Shown here piece after piece: positions 26,761 to 34,324 of a DNA stretch of 64,000 nt (positions are counted from its first letter, which is position 1; each line of letters begins with the position of its first letter). The translations under genes and the position numbers were made by a program. The notes beneath the pieces are model-generated. The model saw nothing but the letters and a program-made list of their open reading frames with translations, was not told the DNA's origin and ran no database searches. The DNA comes from Listeria fleischmannii subsp. fleischmannii LU2006-1 (GTDB lineage: Bacteria > Bacillota > Bacilli > Lactobacillales > Listeriaceae), in NCBI RefSeq assembly GCF_000344175.1, contig NZ_ALWW01000007.1, forward strand, positions 1-64,000, in the 5' to 3' direction.

Positions 26761-27219
26761 TTATTGTGTTGCAAAATCATATGTTGTTTTTCCATCCATG
26801 ATAGTTAGCATGGTTTGCTCTTTATTATCTGGTTCAACAAGTCTTATGGTATATCCTTTTGCTAGATTACTTTCAATTTGTTTCGAAAGATGTTGAAATG
26901 CTTTAATCAGCTTGGGCCATTTTTTATCTGACGGATCTTCCTTTATTTTATTCAATGAATCTTTTAATTTATCATTAGTCATGATAACGCTAAATTGCTT
27001 TTTGCCTTCATCATATTCAACATCTGCCCCATCTCGTAAACCTTCTTTTAGCATAGTTTCAATTTGTACAATTTTATCTTGTTCAGTTAGTTTCTCTTTT
27101 TTCATTGTTTGCTCCTCATCTTTAACCGGCTTTTCAGAAGTATTTTGTTCTCCACACCCACTAAGCAAACCAACACTTAGTAAAAGTATGGTAAAAAAAA
27201 CAGGTACTATTTTCTTCAT
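26761..27219 (-). CDS. Uncharacterised lipoprotein
   Basis: 152 residues. Signal peptide with lipobox LSGC (lipidated Cys22), then a Lys/Glu-rich linker and a small alpha/beta domain (VEYDEGKKQFSVIMTNDKLK, GYTIRLVEPDNKEQTMLTIMDGKTTYD). No family recognised. AGGAG precedes the ATG. Transcribed alone, downstream of the Crp/Fnr gene but separated by 129 bases. It could be a companion of the peptide/ABC cluster (for example an immunity-type lipoprotein), but nothing in the sequence proves that. Confidence 0.75.
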   Translation of the reverse strand: MKKIVPVFFTILLLSVGLLSGCGEQNTSEKPVKDEEQTMKKEKLTEQDKIVQIETMLKEGLRDGADVEYDEGKKQFSVIMTNDKLKDSLNKIKEDPSDKKWPKLIKAFQHLSKQIESNLAKGYTIRLVEPDNKEQTMLTIMDGKTTYDFATQ

Positions 27220-27348
27220 TTTATTCTCCTATACATTTTGATTTCTCTTGCTGAATTTAACTCCAGTATACTTTGTGAAAGATAACCATTTTAATGTTCT
27301 TGATACGCCTATCTCAAGTCCTCTATTACTTCACATAGCCTAATTCCA

Positions 27349-28011
27349 TTAATGATTTGATGCAATAAGAGGCGTATCCTCAGAATATTTTTCTAATTTT
27401 TCTTTGTCCAAAACAAGCCATGGTTTGCTTGAAAAATCGATGGCCCCTTCCGCTGAAAGCTCATTTAAGGCTTTGGATACTACTTTTCGCGAACAACAGC
27501 AACAGGAAGCGATGAAATCCATTGAAAAAAATCTTGGTAATTCATCTGTCCCATCAATTTTATCACTAACCATTTTAATAAACCGAGCAACCCGCTCTTT
27601 TGGTCTAAATTGGAATTGTACTTCAAACATATCAACCTCTGCCCTAATTTGTTCGAGAAGAAGAAAAGTTAGATGAGATAATAAATTCTCTTTATCTAAC
27701 ATGTCGAATACTTCGTCCACATCAAATACAATTAATTTTGCTTCAGTCAGTGCTTCCACAATAAAGTTATTTTTGCCATTATAAAAATGTCCCACCCACA
27801 CAGCATTTTTAAATGACAGCTTTTTCATTTCTTTATTTTCAACATAACTCATTTGAAAATAGCCGGATTTTTGAATATACAGTCTGTTATCTTTAAATGT
27901 TATACGCTGATTTTTTTTAATATATCTAATCGTATGCGGACACTTAAACAAAATGTAATCAATAATCACATTGTCTTGTTTTAATAAATCTTGTAACTCA
28001 AAAAACTTCAT
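27349..28011 (-). CDS. Crp/Fnr-family regulator with a four-cysteine run in the HTH
   Basis: 220 residues: a degenerate cyclic-nucleotide-type beta roll (residues ~20-110), a dimer helix (LLSHLTFLLLEQIRAEVDMF) and a C-terminal winged helix. The turn of the helix-turn-helix reads FIASCCCCSRKVVSKALNEL, with codons TGT TGC TGT TGT just before the recognition helix; one more Cys is near residue 24. This is unusual and could make DNA binding redox- or metal-dependent. AAGGAGTG precedes the ATG. It is the last gene of the ABC export operon, 45 bases after the MacB-type permease, and is a candidate controller of the peptide genes. Confidence 0.85.
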   Translation of the reverse strand: MKFFELQDLLKQDNVIIDYILFKCPHTIRYIKKNQRITFKDNRLYIQKSGYFQMSYVENKEMKKLSFKNAVWVGHFYNGKNNFIVEALTEAKLIVFDVDEVFDMLDKENLLSHLTFLLLEQIRAEVDMFEVQFQFRPKERVARFIKMVSDKIDGTDELPRFFSMDFIASCCCCSRKVVSKALNELSAEGAIDFSSKPWLVLDKEKLEKYSEDTPLIASNH

Positions 28012-28056
28012 CTCGTGTCACTCCTTCTCTTTTTAAGACTGAAGTAATTGTCATTT

Positions 28057-29244
28057 TCACATAGAGGCTAAAGCTTCCACCGGTTTACATTTGGCAGCTT
28101 TATTGGCTGGAGAAATACCAAAAACAATACCTACGGTTAGAGCAAAAATAAATGCAAAACTAATGACACCTACACTAATACCTGATGGCACGTCTGCAAT
28201 TGTACCAAATAACAGTGCTCCCATGCTTCCAATTAAGATTCCTATAATACCACCAGTCACACTAATGACAGCAGATTCAATCAAAAATTGCATTAAAATC
28301 GTACTGCGCTTCGCACCCAATGCTTTTCGAATACCGATTTCTTTTGTCCGCTCTTGAACCGAAACAAGCATAATATTCATAATCCCTATACCGCCAACAA
28401 TTAGAGAAATAGCAGCAATAGCACCTAAGGTATTCGTAAGGAGCGTATTAATAGTATTAAATGTATCGAGAATTTCTTTTTGATTTACAATTTGAAAAAC
28501 TGGATTATCACTATTTTGAGTTTCATCTTTAAATTTTAGTGAAAGACGGCTATTTAAAATACTAATGACGAGTTTTACGTCATCCGCAGAATCCGCTTGT
28601 ATATAGATTGTATTAATTGTTTGTTTTTTTAGTAGACGTTCTGCAGAAGAAATGGGTAAAATGATTTTTTTATCGGTTGAACCTAGTAACGATTCACCGC
28701 TCTTTTCTAGAACACCTACTACACGGTAATTATAGCCATTTAGCTTTATTGTCTGATTAATTGGATCCCCAAAACCAAATATCTTTGTTGCAACTTCTTG
28801 ACCAATAACAGCTACTTTTTGATTGGTATCTAAATCAATTGGCGAAAGAAATCTTCCGTTAGCCAGCTTAACATTATGGACTTGTTTAAATTGTTCATTT
28901 GTTCCAACGACACTATAGGCTCTCCCGCCCTGATCAGTAAGAACATTCGCAGTCCCATCAAGTTCTGGCGCAATATGAGAAACACCATCAATATTTTTAT
29001 AAGATGCTACGTCTTTTAAATCAAGTTGATTCGTCTTACTCGTTGAATTATTATAAACGGTAATTAAATTCGAGCCTAAATCCCCTAATTGCTCATTAAC
29101 GCCATAACTGACGCCTTTTCCAAGTGAAACTAGTAAAATAATCGATGCTACTCCGATGATAATGCCTAGCATTGTCAAAAAAGAACGCATTTTTCTTGCA
29201 AAAATTTGTTTTAAAGCCATTTGCAAGCTTTGAAAAATCAGCAT
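28057..29244 (-). CDS. MacB/FtsX-type ABC transporter permease
   Basis: 395 residues with the four-helix MacB topology: helix 1 near 20-40 (MRSFLTMLGIIIGVASIILL), a large extracellular domain (~50-270), then three helices containing IGGIGIMNIMLVSVQERTKE and IGIRKALGAKRSTI. It works with the ATPase encoded by the overlapping upstream gene (7-base overlap). In circular and leaderless bacteriocin loci (for example AS-48) such MacB-type systems with an adaptor contribute to immunity or export, so a similar role toward the small peptides is inferred. Confidence 0.9.
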   Translation of the reverse strand: MLIFQSLQMALKQIFARKMRSFLTMLGIIIGVASIILLVSLGKGVSYGVNEQLGDLGSNLITVYNNSTSKTNQLDLKDVASYKNIDGVSHIAPELDGTANVLTDQGGRAYSVVGTNEQFKQVHNVKLANGRFLSPIDLDTNQKVAVIGQEVATKIFGFGDPINQTIKLNGYNYRVVGVLEKSGESLLGSTDKKIILPISSAERLLKKQTINTIYIQADSADDVKLVISILNSRLSLKFKDETQNSDNPVFQIVNQKEILDTFNTINTLLTNTLGAIAAISLIVGGIGIMNIMLVSVQERTKEIGIRKALGAKRSTILMQFLIESAVISVTGGIIGILIGSMGALLFGTIADVPSGISVGVISFAFIFALTVGIVFGISPANKAAKCKPVEALASM

Positions 29245-29918
29245 GCGCTCCCCTCCTGTATCAGCTTACCATCTTGCATTTTTAATGTACGTGAACCTTC
29301 ATCCGCAATTTCTTTATCATGCGTAATCATAATAATAGTACGGCCTTCTTGATTTATATTTTGAAGCATTTTTAATACTTCCCAACCATTTTTTGAATCG
29401 AGAGAACCTGTTGGCTCATCGGCAAGTAGTATCGAGGGTGAACCGACTAATGCTCTCGCAATCGCTACACGTTGCTGCTGACCACCTGATAACTGATTTG
29501 GCAAATGTTTCACTTTATCCCCTAATCCTACTCGTTCAATAAAGTGACGGGCTTTTTCGATTCGTTCTGATTTCTTTATGCCACGATAAATAAGTGGTAA
29601 CTCCACATTCTCGAGCACAGTCAAATTCGTTAATAAGTTAAATTGTTGAAAAATAAAGCCGAGTTGTTGATTACGCACGGCCGCGAGCTTATTGTCACTT
29701 ATTCCTAATAGCTTTTCCCCAGATAAATAATAATCTCCTTCATCAGGCAAATCTAAGCAGCCAATAATATTAAGAAGTGTGGACTTACCCGAACCTGACT
29801 GCCCAGTAATCGTTAAAAATTCTCCGCTTGCTACATTAAAGGTAATATCATCTAACACTTTCAACGTTTCACTGCCCATTTGATAAGACTTCGAAATATG
29901 TTTTAAATCGATTAACAA
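29238..29918 (-). CDS. MacB-type ABC transporter ATP-binding protein
   Basis: 226 residues of a LolD/MacB-family ATPase: Walker A GQSGSGKST, FIFQQFNLL after the Q-loop, signature LSGGQQQRVAIARAL, Walker B ILLADEPTGSLDS and the H-loop MITHD. TTG start, supported by GAGGAGG seven bases upstream. It energises the membrane permease downstream, with which it overlaps by 7 bases. Confidence 0.93.
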   Translation of the reverse strand: MLIDLKHISKSYQMGSETLKVLDDITFNVASGEFLTITGQSGSGKSTLLNIIGCLDLPDEGDYYLSGEKLLGISDNKLAAVRNQQLGFIFQQFNLLTNLTVLENVELPLIYRGIKKSERIEKARHFIERVGLGDKVKHLPNQLSGGQQQRVAIARALVGSPSILLADEPTGSLDSKNGWEVLKMLQNINQEGRTIIMITHDKEIADEGSRTLKMQDGKLIQEGSAC

Positions 29919-29937
29919 AACAGTACCTCCTCACCGC

Positions 29938-30606
29938 TTACTTAGAACTTGTAGACGTTGAAGGTAATAATATTTCTTTCGCCTTTTTTCAAGCCTTTTT
30001 TAACTTCAATAATATTATCGTTACGAATTCCTGTTTCAATAACTTGTTTCACTTTTTTCGTTTGCTTGTTTTTTTTCTTTTTTTAGGAATCAAAACGTAA
30101 TATTCATCTTTGTCATTTTTTTGCACAGCTTCAATTGGAATATTGAGTACATGCGCTTTTTTACTAACAAGAATTGATCCTGAGACCGTCATTCCTGCTT
30201 TTAAATTTTTGGAATCATTTAAACTAACCATTACAGTGAAAACGGCCACGTTATTTTCAACATTTCCTTTTTCAGAAATAGATTCCACTTTTCCTTTATA
30301 CGTTTGATCTGGAAATGCAGTGACATCAATTGATACTTCTTGTCCTTTTTTTACCTGTGGAATATCAATTTCGTCAATTTGTAGATTGAGTTCCAATTCA
30401 TCATAATTAGGATACTGCATATTTTGCGGCACTATAGTTCCAGTTCCACTTGCTTTTACTTCAACCGTACTTTCCTTTACTTTCGTTGTAACATCTTTGT
30501 CCTGATTTAAATCTGATGCGCTATCTGTATTAAGCGCAGCGACAACGATAATACCAATTACAACGATTAAAATAATTCCTACAATCCAAAATATTCTTTT
30601 TTTCAT
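29938..30606 (-). CDS. Short HlyD/MacA-type adaptor (membrane fusion protein) with C-terminal frameshifts
   Basis: About 222 residues if repaired. It has an N-terminal membrane helix (residues 6-26), then SGTGTIVPQN followed directly by the beta-barrel part (LQIDEIDIPQVKKGQEVSID) and the membrane-proximal part (NLKAGMTVSGSIL, LNIPIEAVQ). The lipoyl and coiled-coil hairpin segments that make MacA/YknX about 370 residues long are missing. Frame is lost in an A8 run at 30068-30075; adding one A restores VKQVIETGIRNDNIIEVKKG, and a second shift near 29965 would end in LLPSTSTSSK at 29938. Its ATG overlaps the ABC exporter stop. These shifts may be sequencing errors. Confidence 0.75.
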
Positions 30607-32363
30607 GCTCTCTCCTCATTTACGTCATCATCAATAAATTGTGTTTGAATAAAAGAAGCATATAATTCATGCGTGCGAATTAATTCATCATGTGTACCTT
30701 GCCCTGTTATACGTCCCTTATCAACAAAAATAATTTTATTTGAATGTTTAATCGTATCAATTCGGTGCGCAATCACAAAAATCGTTTTATGTTTCATTAA
30801 TTGTAATAATGATTTTTGTACATATTGCTCTGTCCTTACATCTAAACTGGCAGTGGCTTCATCTAAAAGTAAAATTTGTGCTTTACTTAAAAATGCCCTT
30901 GCAATTGTAATTCGCTGTTTTTGTCCACCGGAAAGTTTTACTCCGTGTTCCCCGACCTCAGCATCCAGCTGTTCTGGTAAATCAGCAACAAATGAATCCG
31001 CATAAGCCAGTTTCAAAGCTTGCCATAAGTCCTCATCTGTTACCTCATGTTTTAACCCGTAAATTAAGTTTTCTCGAATAGTTCCAGATAAGAGTAAATT
31101 ATCTTGTAAAACATAACTAAACTGCGAGCGCCATGATTCTAACGAGATGTGCTTCATCGAGTGTTCCCCAACGAAAATGTTTCCATCCGTAGGGTGATAA
31201 AATCGCTCAAGAAGAGAAAAAATGGTCGATTTACCTGCACCACTTGGTCCGACAAAAGCAATCATTTCTCCCGGTTTTCCTTCAAAAGATATATCATCAA
31301 TAACCGTATTTTCATCATCATATGAAAATGTTAGGTTTTTAGCATAAATATGTTTATCTGAGAAGGATACGCTATCCCCATGTGATAAGTTTTCAGATGA
31401 TTCATTTAGTATTTCATAAATACGTTGTGTTGCCCCTTTTACTTTTTGAAGTTGTGAGAAAAACGTTACAAAAGATGTAATAGGAGGCAAGAGTTGAAAA
31501 ACATATATTAAAAAGGCGATTAATGTTCCGATGGTTAGCGTTCCGGCATTGACACGAACACCGCCGTAGATGATAATCCCGATTAAAATCCCCATAACCA
31601 CAAAAACAGTTAGCGGACTGATAATCGCATTAATTTTAGCTTCTCGATTACCAAATTGGAATAGTTTCATAAGATCATTACGGCCATTTTCTACCTCTAC
31701 ATTTTCTGAAGTAGTTGCCTTTACTAACCGAACATTACCTACAACCTGCGAAATTTTCGAACTGAATGCTGCCGTCTCTGCTTGTAAACCTTTTGAGATG
31801 ACAAATAATTTTTTTCCTAGTGGAGCAACAATGAGAATTAAAACTGGAATGGCAATAAATAAAATAACGGTTAATTTTGCATCCATGAACAGTAAAATTG
31901 TTATGGTCCCCACTAATGAAATAATCCCATTAATAACTTGTGGAAATTGATCCGAAACAAGCGTTTTAATTAATCCCGTATCATTTATCATACGACTGAC
32001 AAATTCTCCAGAGTTCGTATTATCGAAATAACGAATAGGTAAGTAAAGAATTTTTTTCCATAATCTATTTCGTATCGCAAATACTAATTTTAAGCCTATT
32101 AAATTTAGTAAATAAAGAGCAAAGCCACTTAAAACAACTTGAGCGGCAAATAAAAGAAGTAAATAGAAGACGAGATTAGTGTTAAAATTTTTACCCATAA
32201 AACCATCAATAAAGTTTTTGGCAAATAGGGGTACTACTAATGAAACAATGGTTGATATGACAGAAAGAAGAATTGCCACACTAAACAACGGTTTTGAGAC
32301 CGTTTTTTGAGAAATTAAACTTCCGAATTTTTTCCAACTATAGCTATTTTCTTGACTCTTCAT
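30603..32363 (-). CDS. LmrA/MsbA-type ABC exporter (fused membrane and ATPase domains)
   Basis: 586 residues: six-helix exporter membrane domain (~20-310) and nucleotide-binding domain with Walker A GPSGAGKST, signature LSGGQKQRITIARAF, Walker B ILLLDEATASLD and IAHRIDTI. No N-terminal C39 peptidase domain, which fits substrates made without a leader peptide. AAGGTGG precedes the ATG. It is the first gene after the small-peptide genes, behind a terminator at 32379-32417, and overlaps the adaptor gene by 4 bases. Likely exporter of, or resistance pump for, the peptides (inference). Confidence 0.92.
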   Translation of the reverse strand: MKSQENSYSWKKFGSLISQKTVSKPLFSVAILLSVISTIVSLVVPLFAKNFIDGFMGKNFNTNLVFYLLLLFAAQVVLSGFALYLLNLIGLKLVFAIRNRLWKKILYLPIRYFDNTNSGEFVSRMINDTGLIKTLVSDQFPQVINGIISLVGTITILLFMDAKLTVILFIAIPVLILIVAPLGKKLFVISKGLQAETAAFSSKISQVVGNVRLVKATTSENVEVENGRNDLMKLFQFGNREAKINAIISPLTVFVVMGILIGIIIYGGVRVNAGTLTIGTLIAFLIYVFQLLPPITSFVTFFSQLQKVKGATQRIYEILNESSENLSHGDSVSFSDKHIYAKNLTFSYDDENTVIDDISFEGKPGEMIAFVGPSGAGKSTIFSLLERFYHPTDGNIFVGEHSMKHISLESWRSQFSYVLQDNLLLSGTIRENLIYGLKHEVTDEDLWQALKLAYADSFVADLPEQLDAEVGEHGVKLSGGQKQRITIARAFLSKAQILLLDEATASLDVRTEQYVQKSLLQLMKHKTIFVIAHRIDTIKHSNKIIFVDKGRITGQGTHDELIRTHELYASFIQTQFIDDDVNEERA

Positions 32364-32378
32364 TTTTCCACCTTTTTT

Positions 32379-32417
32379 AAAAACCTATATGCAAAGATAC
32401 CTTTGCATATAAGTTTT
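32379..32417 (-). terminator. Terminator between the small-peptide genes and the ABC operon
   Basis: Perfect arms TATATGCAAAG and CTTTGCATATA with a four-base loop, then GGTTTTTA on the minus strand. It would let peptide transcripts stop here and pass only partial read-through to the transporter genes. Confidence 0.8.
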
Positions 32418-32455
32418 TGAGTTTTATATTTTAAAAATGCAAATTCTGATAAAAA

Positions 32456-32542
32456 TTATAGTAAAATATTAATTAATGCGATTAAAAATTGTTTGAATCC
32501 TGCTACGCCAAGGCCTAGCCAACTAATAAAAAATGATAACAT
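32456..32542 (-). CDS. Small hydrophobic peptide A (28 aa)
   Basis: A 28-residue peptide that begins MLSFFISWLG and ends with ALINILL. It has one Lys and no acidic residue (net +1), one Trp, and a spacing of hydrophobic residues consistent with an amphipathic or membrane-inserting helix. AAAGGGAGA lies upstream of the ATG. No leader or double-Gly motif. Its LGLGVAGFKQ centre parallels VGLAVMGIKY of peptide B, so A and B are paralogues. Likely a secreted membrane-active peptide. Confidence 0.75.
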   Translation of the reverse strand: MLSFFISWLGLGVAGFKQFLIALINILL

Positions 32543-32567
32543 ACTCGTCTCCCTTTGATTAATGAAA

Positions 32568-32596
32568 GAGATAAGCACACATTCTGTACTTATCTC
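32568..32596 (-). promoter_or_regulatory. Intergenic hairpin between peptide genes B and A
   Basis: Arms GAGATAAG and CTTATCTC with inner ACA/TGT pairing. On the coding strand it is followed only by a short TTTC, so it is a weak terminator or an mRNA-stability or processing hairpin that could set the ratio of B to A. Confidence 0.55.
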
Positions 32597-32606
32597 TTCG
32601 CTAAAA

Positions 32607-32699
32607 TTATACTAAAATATTCCAGATGCCTTCGATAGCATATTTAATACCCATTACGGCTAAGCCAACCCAAGCAACAAATCCTTGAATGAATCCCAT
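32607..32699 (-). CDS. Small hydrophobic peptide B (30 aa)
   Basis: A 30-residue peptide beginning MGFIQGFVAWVG and ending IWNILV; one Lys and one Glu (net 0), two Trp. The start has a near-perfect Shine-Dalgarno AAGGAGGTG nine bases upstream, which indicates high expression. Shares W.GL.V.G.K with peptide A. No leader sequence. Resembles leaderless bacteriocins in size and context, but neutral charge is closer to phenol-soluble modulins. Confidence 0.8.
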   Translation of the reverse strand: MGFIQGFVAWVGLAVMGIKYAIEGIWNILV

Positions 32700-32736
32700 T
32701 TTCTTTTCACCTCCTTAAAATATATAGTTGTTTTAA

Positions 32737-32805
32737 TTAAGCATTCATATCAGCAAATTTTTTCAAATAAGCTAAAACTTCTTGCAACATTTGTAACCAA
32801 AGCAT
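32737..32805 (-). CDS. Small amphipathic peptide C (22 aa)
   Basis: A 22-residue peptide starting MLWLQMLQEVLAYL with KK near the end; two Lys against one Glu and one Asp. It has the length and the hydrophobic/polar periodicity of alpha-type phenol-soluble modulins. AGGAGGTG lies seven bases before the ATG. First gene of a possible C-B-A transcript. Confidence 0.75.
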   Translation of the reverse strand: MLWLQMLQEVLAYLKKFADMNA

Positions 32806-32836
32806 TCCTGCTCACCTCCTGTACAATCATAATTTT

Positions 32837-32864
32837 ATACTGTAACAGAACATAAATCTGTAGA
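32837..32864 (-). promoter_or_regulatory. Possible promoter/operator upstream of peptide C
   Basis: On the minus strand TCTACA (32864-32859) precedes TATAAA (32839-32834) with a long 19-base spacer. Between them CTGTTACAG is a perfect small palindrome, and TTACAGTAT (32845-32837) is repeated exactly upstream of peptide E. A suboptimal spacer plus a shared box suggests an activator-dependent promoter. Weak evidence. Confidence 0.4.
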
Positions 32865-32937
32865 AGGAAATTGAACAATGATAGCTTTTTTAGTTATAAA
32901 AGCCAAAAAAAATGCTTGACTTTACTGCAGTTTTATA

Positions 32938-33021
32938 TTACTTGAAAAGTTCAGTAATATAGTTTAAGAAATCCGCTTTGAATTGTTGAATAGCTTTAAT
33001 AAGATCTAATAAGAAAGTCAT
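32938..33021 (-). CDS. Small amphipathic peptide D (27 aa)
   Basis: A 27-residue peptide beginning MTFLLDLIKAIQQF and ending YITELFK; three Lys against two Asp and one Glu, no Gly or Pro, so an uninterrupted amphipathic helix is expected. The charge pattern and length recall staphylococcal delta-toxin. AAAAAGGAGGTG precedes the ATG, which favours this start over the 78-codon reading that runs in from upstream. Confidence 0.8.
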   Translation of the reverse strand: MTFLLDLIKAIQQFKADFLNYITELFK

Positions 33022-33040
33022 CTTTATACACCTCCTTTTT

Positions 33041-33168
33041 TTATTTTTTATTTTTGATTTCCTTTTTTTTAAAAAAAGAAAATCAATCAGTTGCTTAAGA
33101 ACACTTAAATTAATTTGACCATCGTCAAAAAGCTTCGTGCTGTTAAGCCAGTTCCATATTCCTGCCAT
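33041..33168 (-). CDS. Small peptide E, probably ~32-42 aa, stop obscured by a homopolymer
   Basis: Starts MAGIWNWLNSTKLF after GGGGGAG; a middle DDGQ turn separates two hydrophobic helices, the second being LSVLKQLIDFLF. The DNA then runs T7A8 (33063-33077). As given, the frame passes through the Shine-Dalgarno of D and fuses to it. One base more or less in the run would stop translation at 33041 or 33048; one T fewer stops it right after DFLF. A two-helix peptide with an acidic turn resembles beta-type modulins. The given fusion is probably a sequencing or slippage effect. Confidence 0.6.
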
Positions 33169-33222
33169 TTTCACTCCCCCTTTCCCATTACTATCTATAA
33201 TTTTAGAAAAAATCTTATTAAA

Positions 33223-33231
33223 ATACTGTAA
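33223..33231 (-). promoter_or_regulatory. TTACAGTAT box upstream of peptide E
   Basis: The same 9-mer as upstream of peptide C (32837-32845), in the same orientation, 55 bases before the start codon of E. No good -35/-10 pair is visible (TATAGA near 33196 is a possible -10). A candidate site for the cluster's Crp/Fnr protein or another activator. Confidence 0.35.
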
Positions 33232-33309
33232 AGAATTTATGACTATTCTGACCTTTTTTGTTCTAATATCCCCATTTTTTTACTTGTTTTAGAAAAATAT
33301 GTAAAAAAA

Positions 33310-33341
33310 ACTATAGAATGCTTGCCGTAGCACCCTATAGT
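33310..33341 (-). terminator. Terminator after tagH
   Basis: ACTATAG and CTATAGT arms with a GC/GC inner pair, followed on the minus strand by TTTTTTTT; 14 bases past the tagH stop. Confidence 0.78.
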
Positions 33342-33354
33342 CGTCTTTTTCTAT

Positions 33355-34311
33355 TTAGTTTTGAAACATTTGCCAGGCGCTTATGATTAAAATAAGCAAT
33401 ATGGTGCTAAAGCTAATTAATTGCTGCCATAAATTAGTTTTCCTATACATCTTTTGCCTGGAAGTTAGGTTCCTTTTTTGACTGTTCATCATTTCTTGCT
33501 GCTCTCGCAAGCGCTCAGGTTTTGATTTTTTATTAAAGTGATGAATAAATTTGCTGTATTCTAAACATACTTCCTCAGTATTTCCAAGCATTTTCATTTG
33601 CCCGTAGTGAATCCATGCCACCCGATCTGAAATTTCACGAATTTGGCTAATCGCATGACTAACAAAAAAAATGGTTTTTCCTTCTTGTTTGAAACGCTCA
33701 ATTTCTTGCAAACACTTTTGATAAAACGTTTGGTCCCCAACTGAGAGCGCCTCATCAATAATTAATATATCAGGATCTGTCTGCACAGCAATAGCAAAAC
33801 CTAGTTTCGCACGCATCCCACTCGAATAATGCTTAAGTGGTTGATAAATAAAGTCATGAAGTTCAGTGAATTCAACAATACTTCGGACCCTTCGTTTTAT
33901 CTCCGCTGGTTTAAAATCCATAAGTAACAGTTTTAATCGAATATTTTCAATTCCCGTTAAATTAGGCTTCATTCCTGAATTAATAGCTAATAATGATGCT
34001 ACCCCATTTCGTCTAATGTTCCCACTCGTCGGGGCAAGATGACCTGCGAGTAAGCTTGCCAGTGTCGATTTGCCTGAACCATTTAAACCTATTAAGCCAA
34101 TGACTTCTCCGCGCCCCACTTCAAATGTAACTCCTTCTAGCGCCTGAAAGTACTTCGTAGGTTCATTCTTAAAAAGCGAGAAAATATAGCGATACCACTT
34201 TTTTCGCTCTAATATAAATCGTTTATCTACTTTTTCAACATGTAAGGCAACATCATTTGGCAGCTCGAATCGATTCTTATTCAGCGCTCTGCCACTCCTT
34301 CTATTCCTCAT
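33355..34311 (-). CDS. tagH: TagH-type polysaccharide/teichoic acid export ATPase
   Basis: 318 residues. ATPase domain with Walker A GLNGSGKST near residue 78, signature YSSGMRAKLGFAI, Walker B ILIIDEALSVGD and the H-loop VSHA, typical of the TagH/Wzt/KpsT group. The C-terminal ~70 residues add a basic stretch and one membrane helix, as in Bacillus TagH but shorter and without a large extracellular domain. AGGAGG precedes the ATG. Paired with tagG 13 bases upstream. Because glycosyltransferases rather than TagB/F-like genes adjoin it, the exported polymer is probably a wall glycan. Confidence 0.88.
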   Translation of the reverse strand: MRNRRSGRALNKNRFELPNDVALHVEKVDKRFILERKKWYRYIFSLFKNEPTKYFQALEGVTFEVGRGEVIGLIGLNGSGKSTLASLLAGHLAPTSGNIRRNGVASLLAINSGMKPNLTGIENIRLKLLLMDFKPAEIKRRVRSIVEFTELHDFIYQPLKHYSSGMRAKLGFAIAVQTDPDILIIDEALSVGDQTFYQKCLQEIERFKQEGKTIFFVSHAISQIREISDRVAWIHYGQMKMLGNTEEVCLEYSKFIHHFNKKSKPERLREQQEMMNSQKRNLTSRQKMYRKTNLWQQLISFSTILLILIISAWQMFQN

Positions 34312-34324
34312 TCTAATCCGCCTC

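Noticed and set aside
32456-32699. Calling peptides A and B definite leaderless bacteriocins
   Set aside because: Known leaderless bacteriocins are strongly cationic; these carry net charge +1 and 0. Only context and size agree, so the class was left open.
32938-33174. One 78-residue protein covering peptides E and D
   Set aside because: It would translate through the strong Shine-Dalgarno and A-rich spacer of D; composition changes abruptly at the homopolymer. Two separate peptides are more likely.
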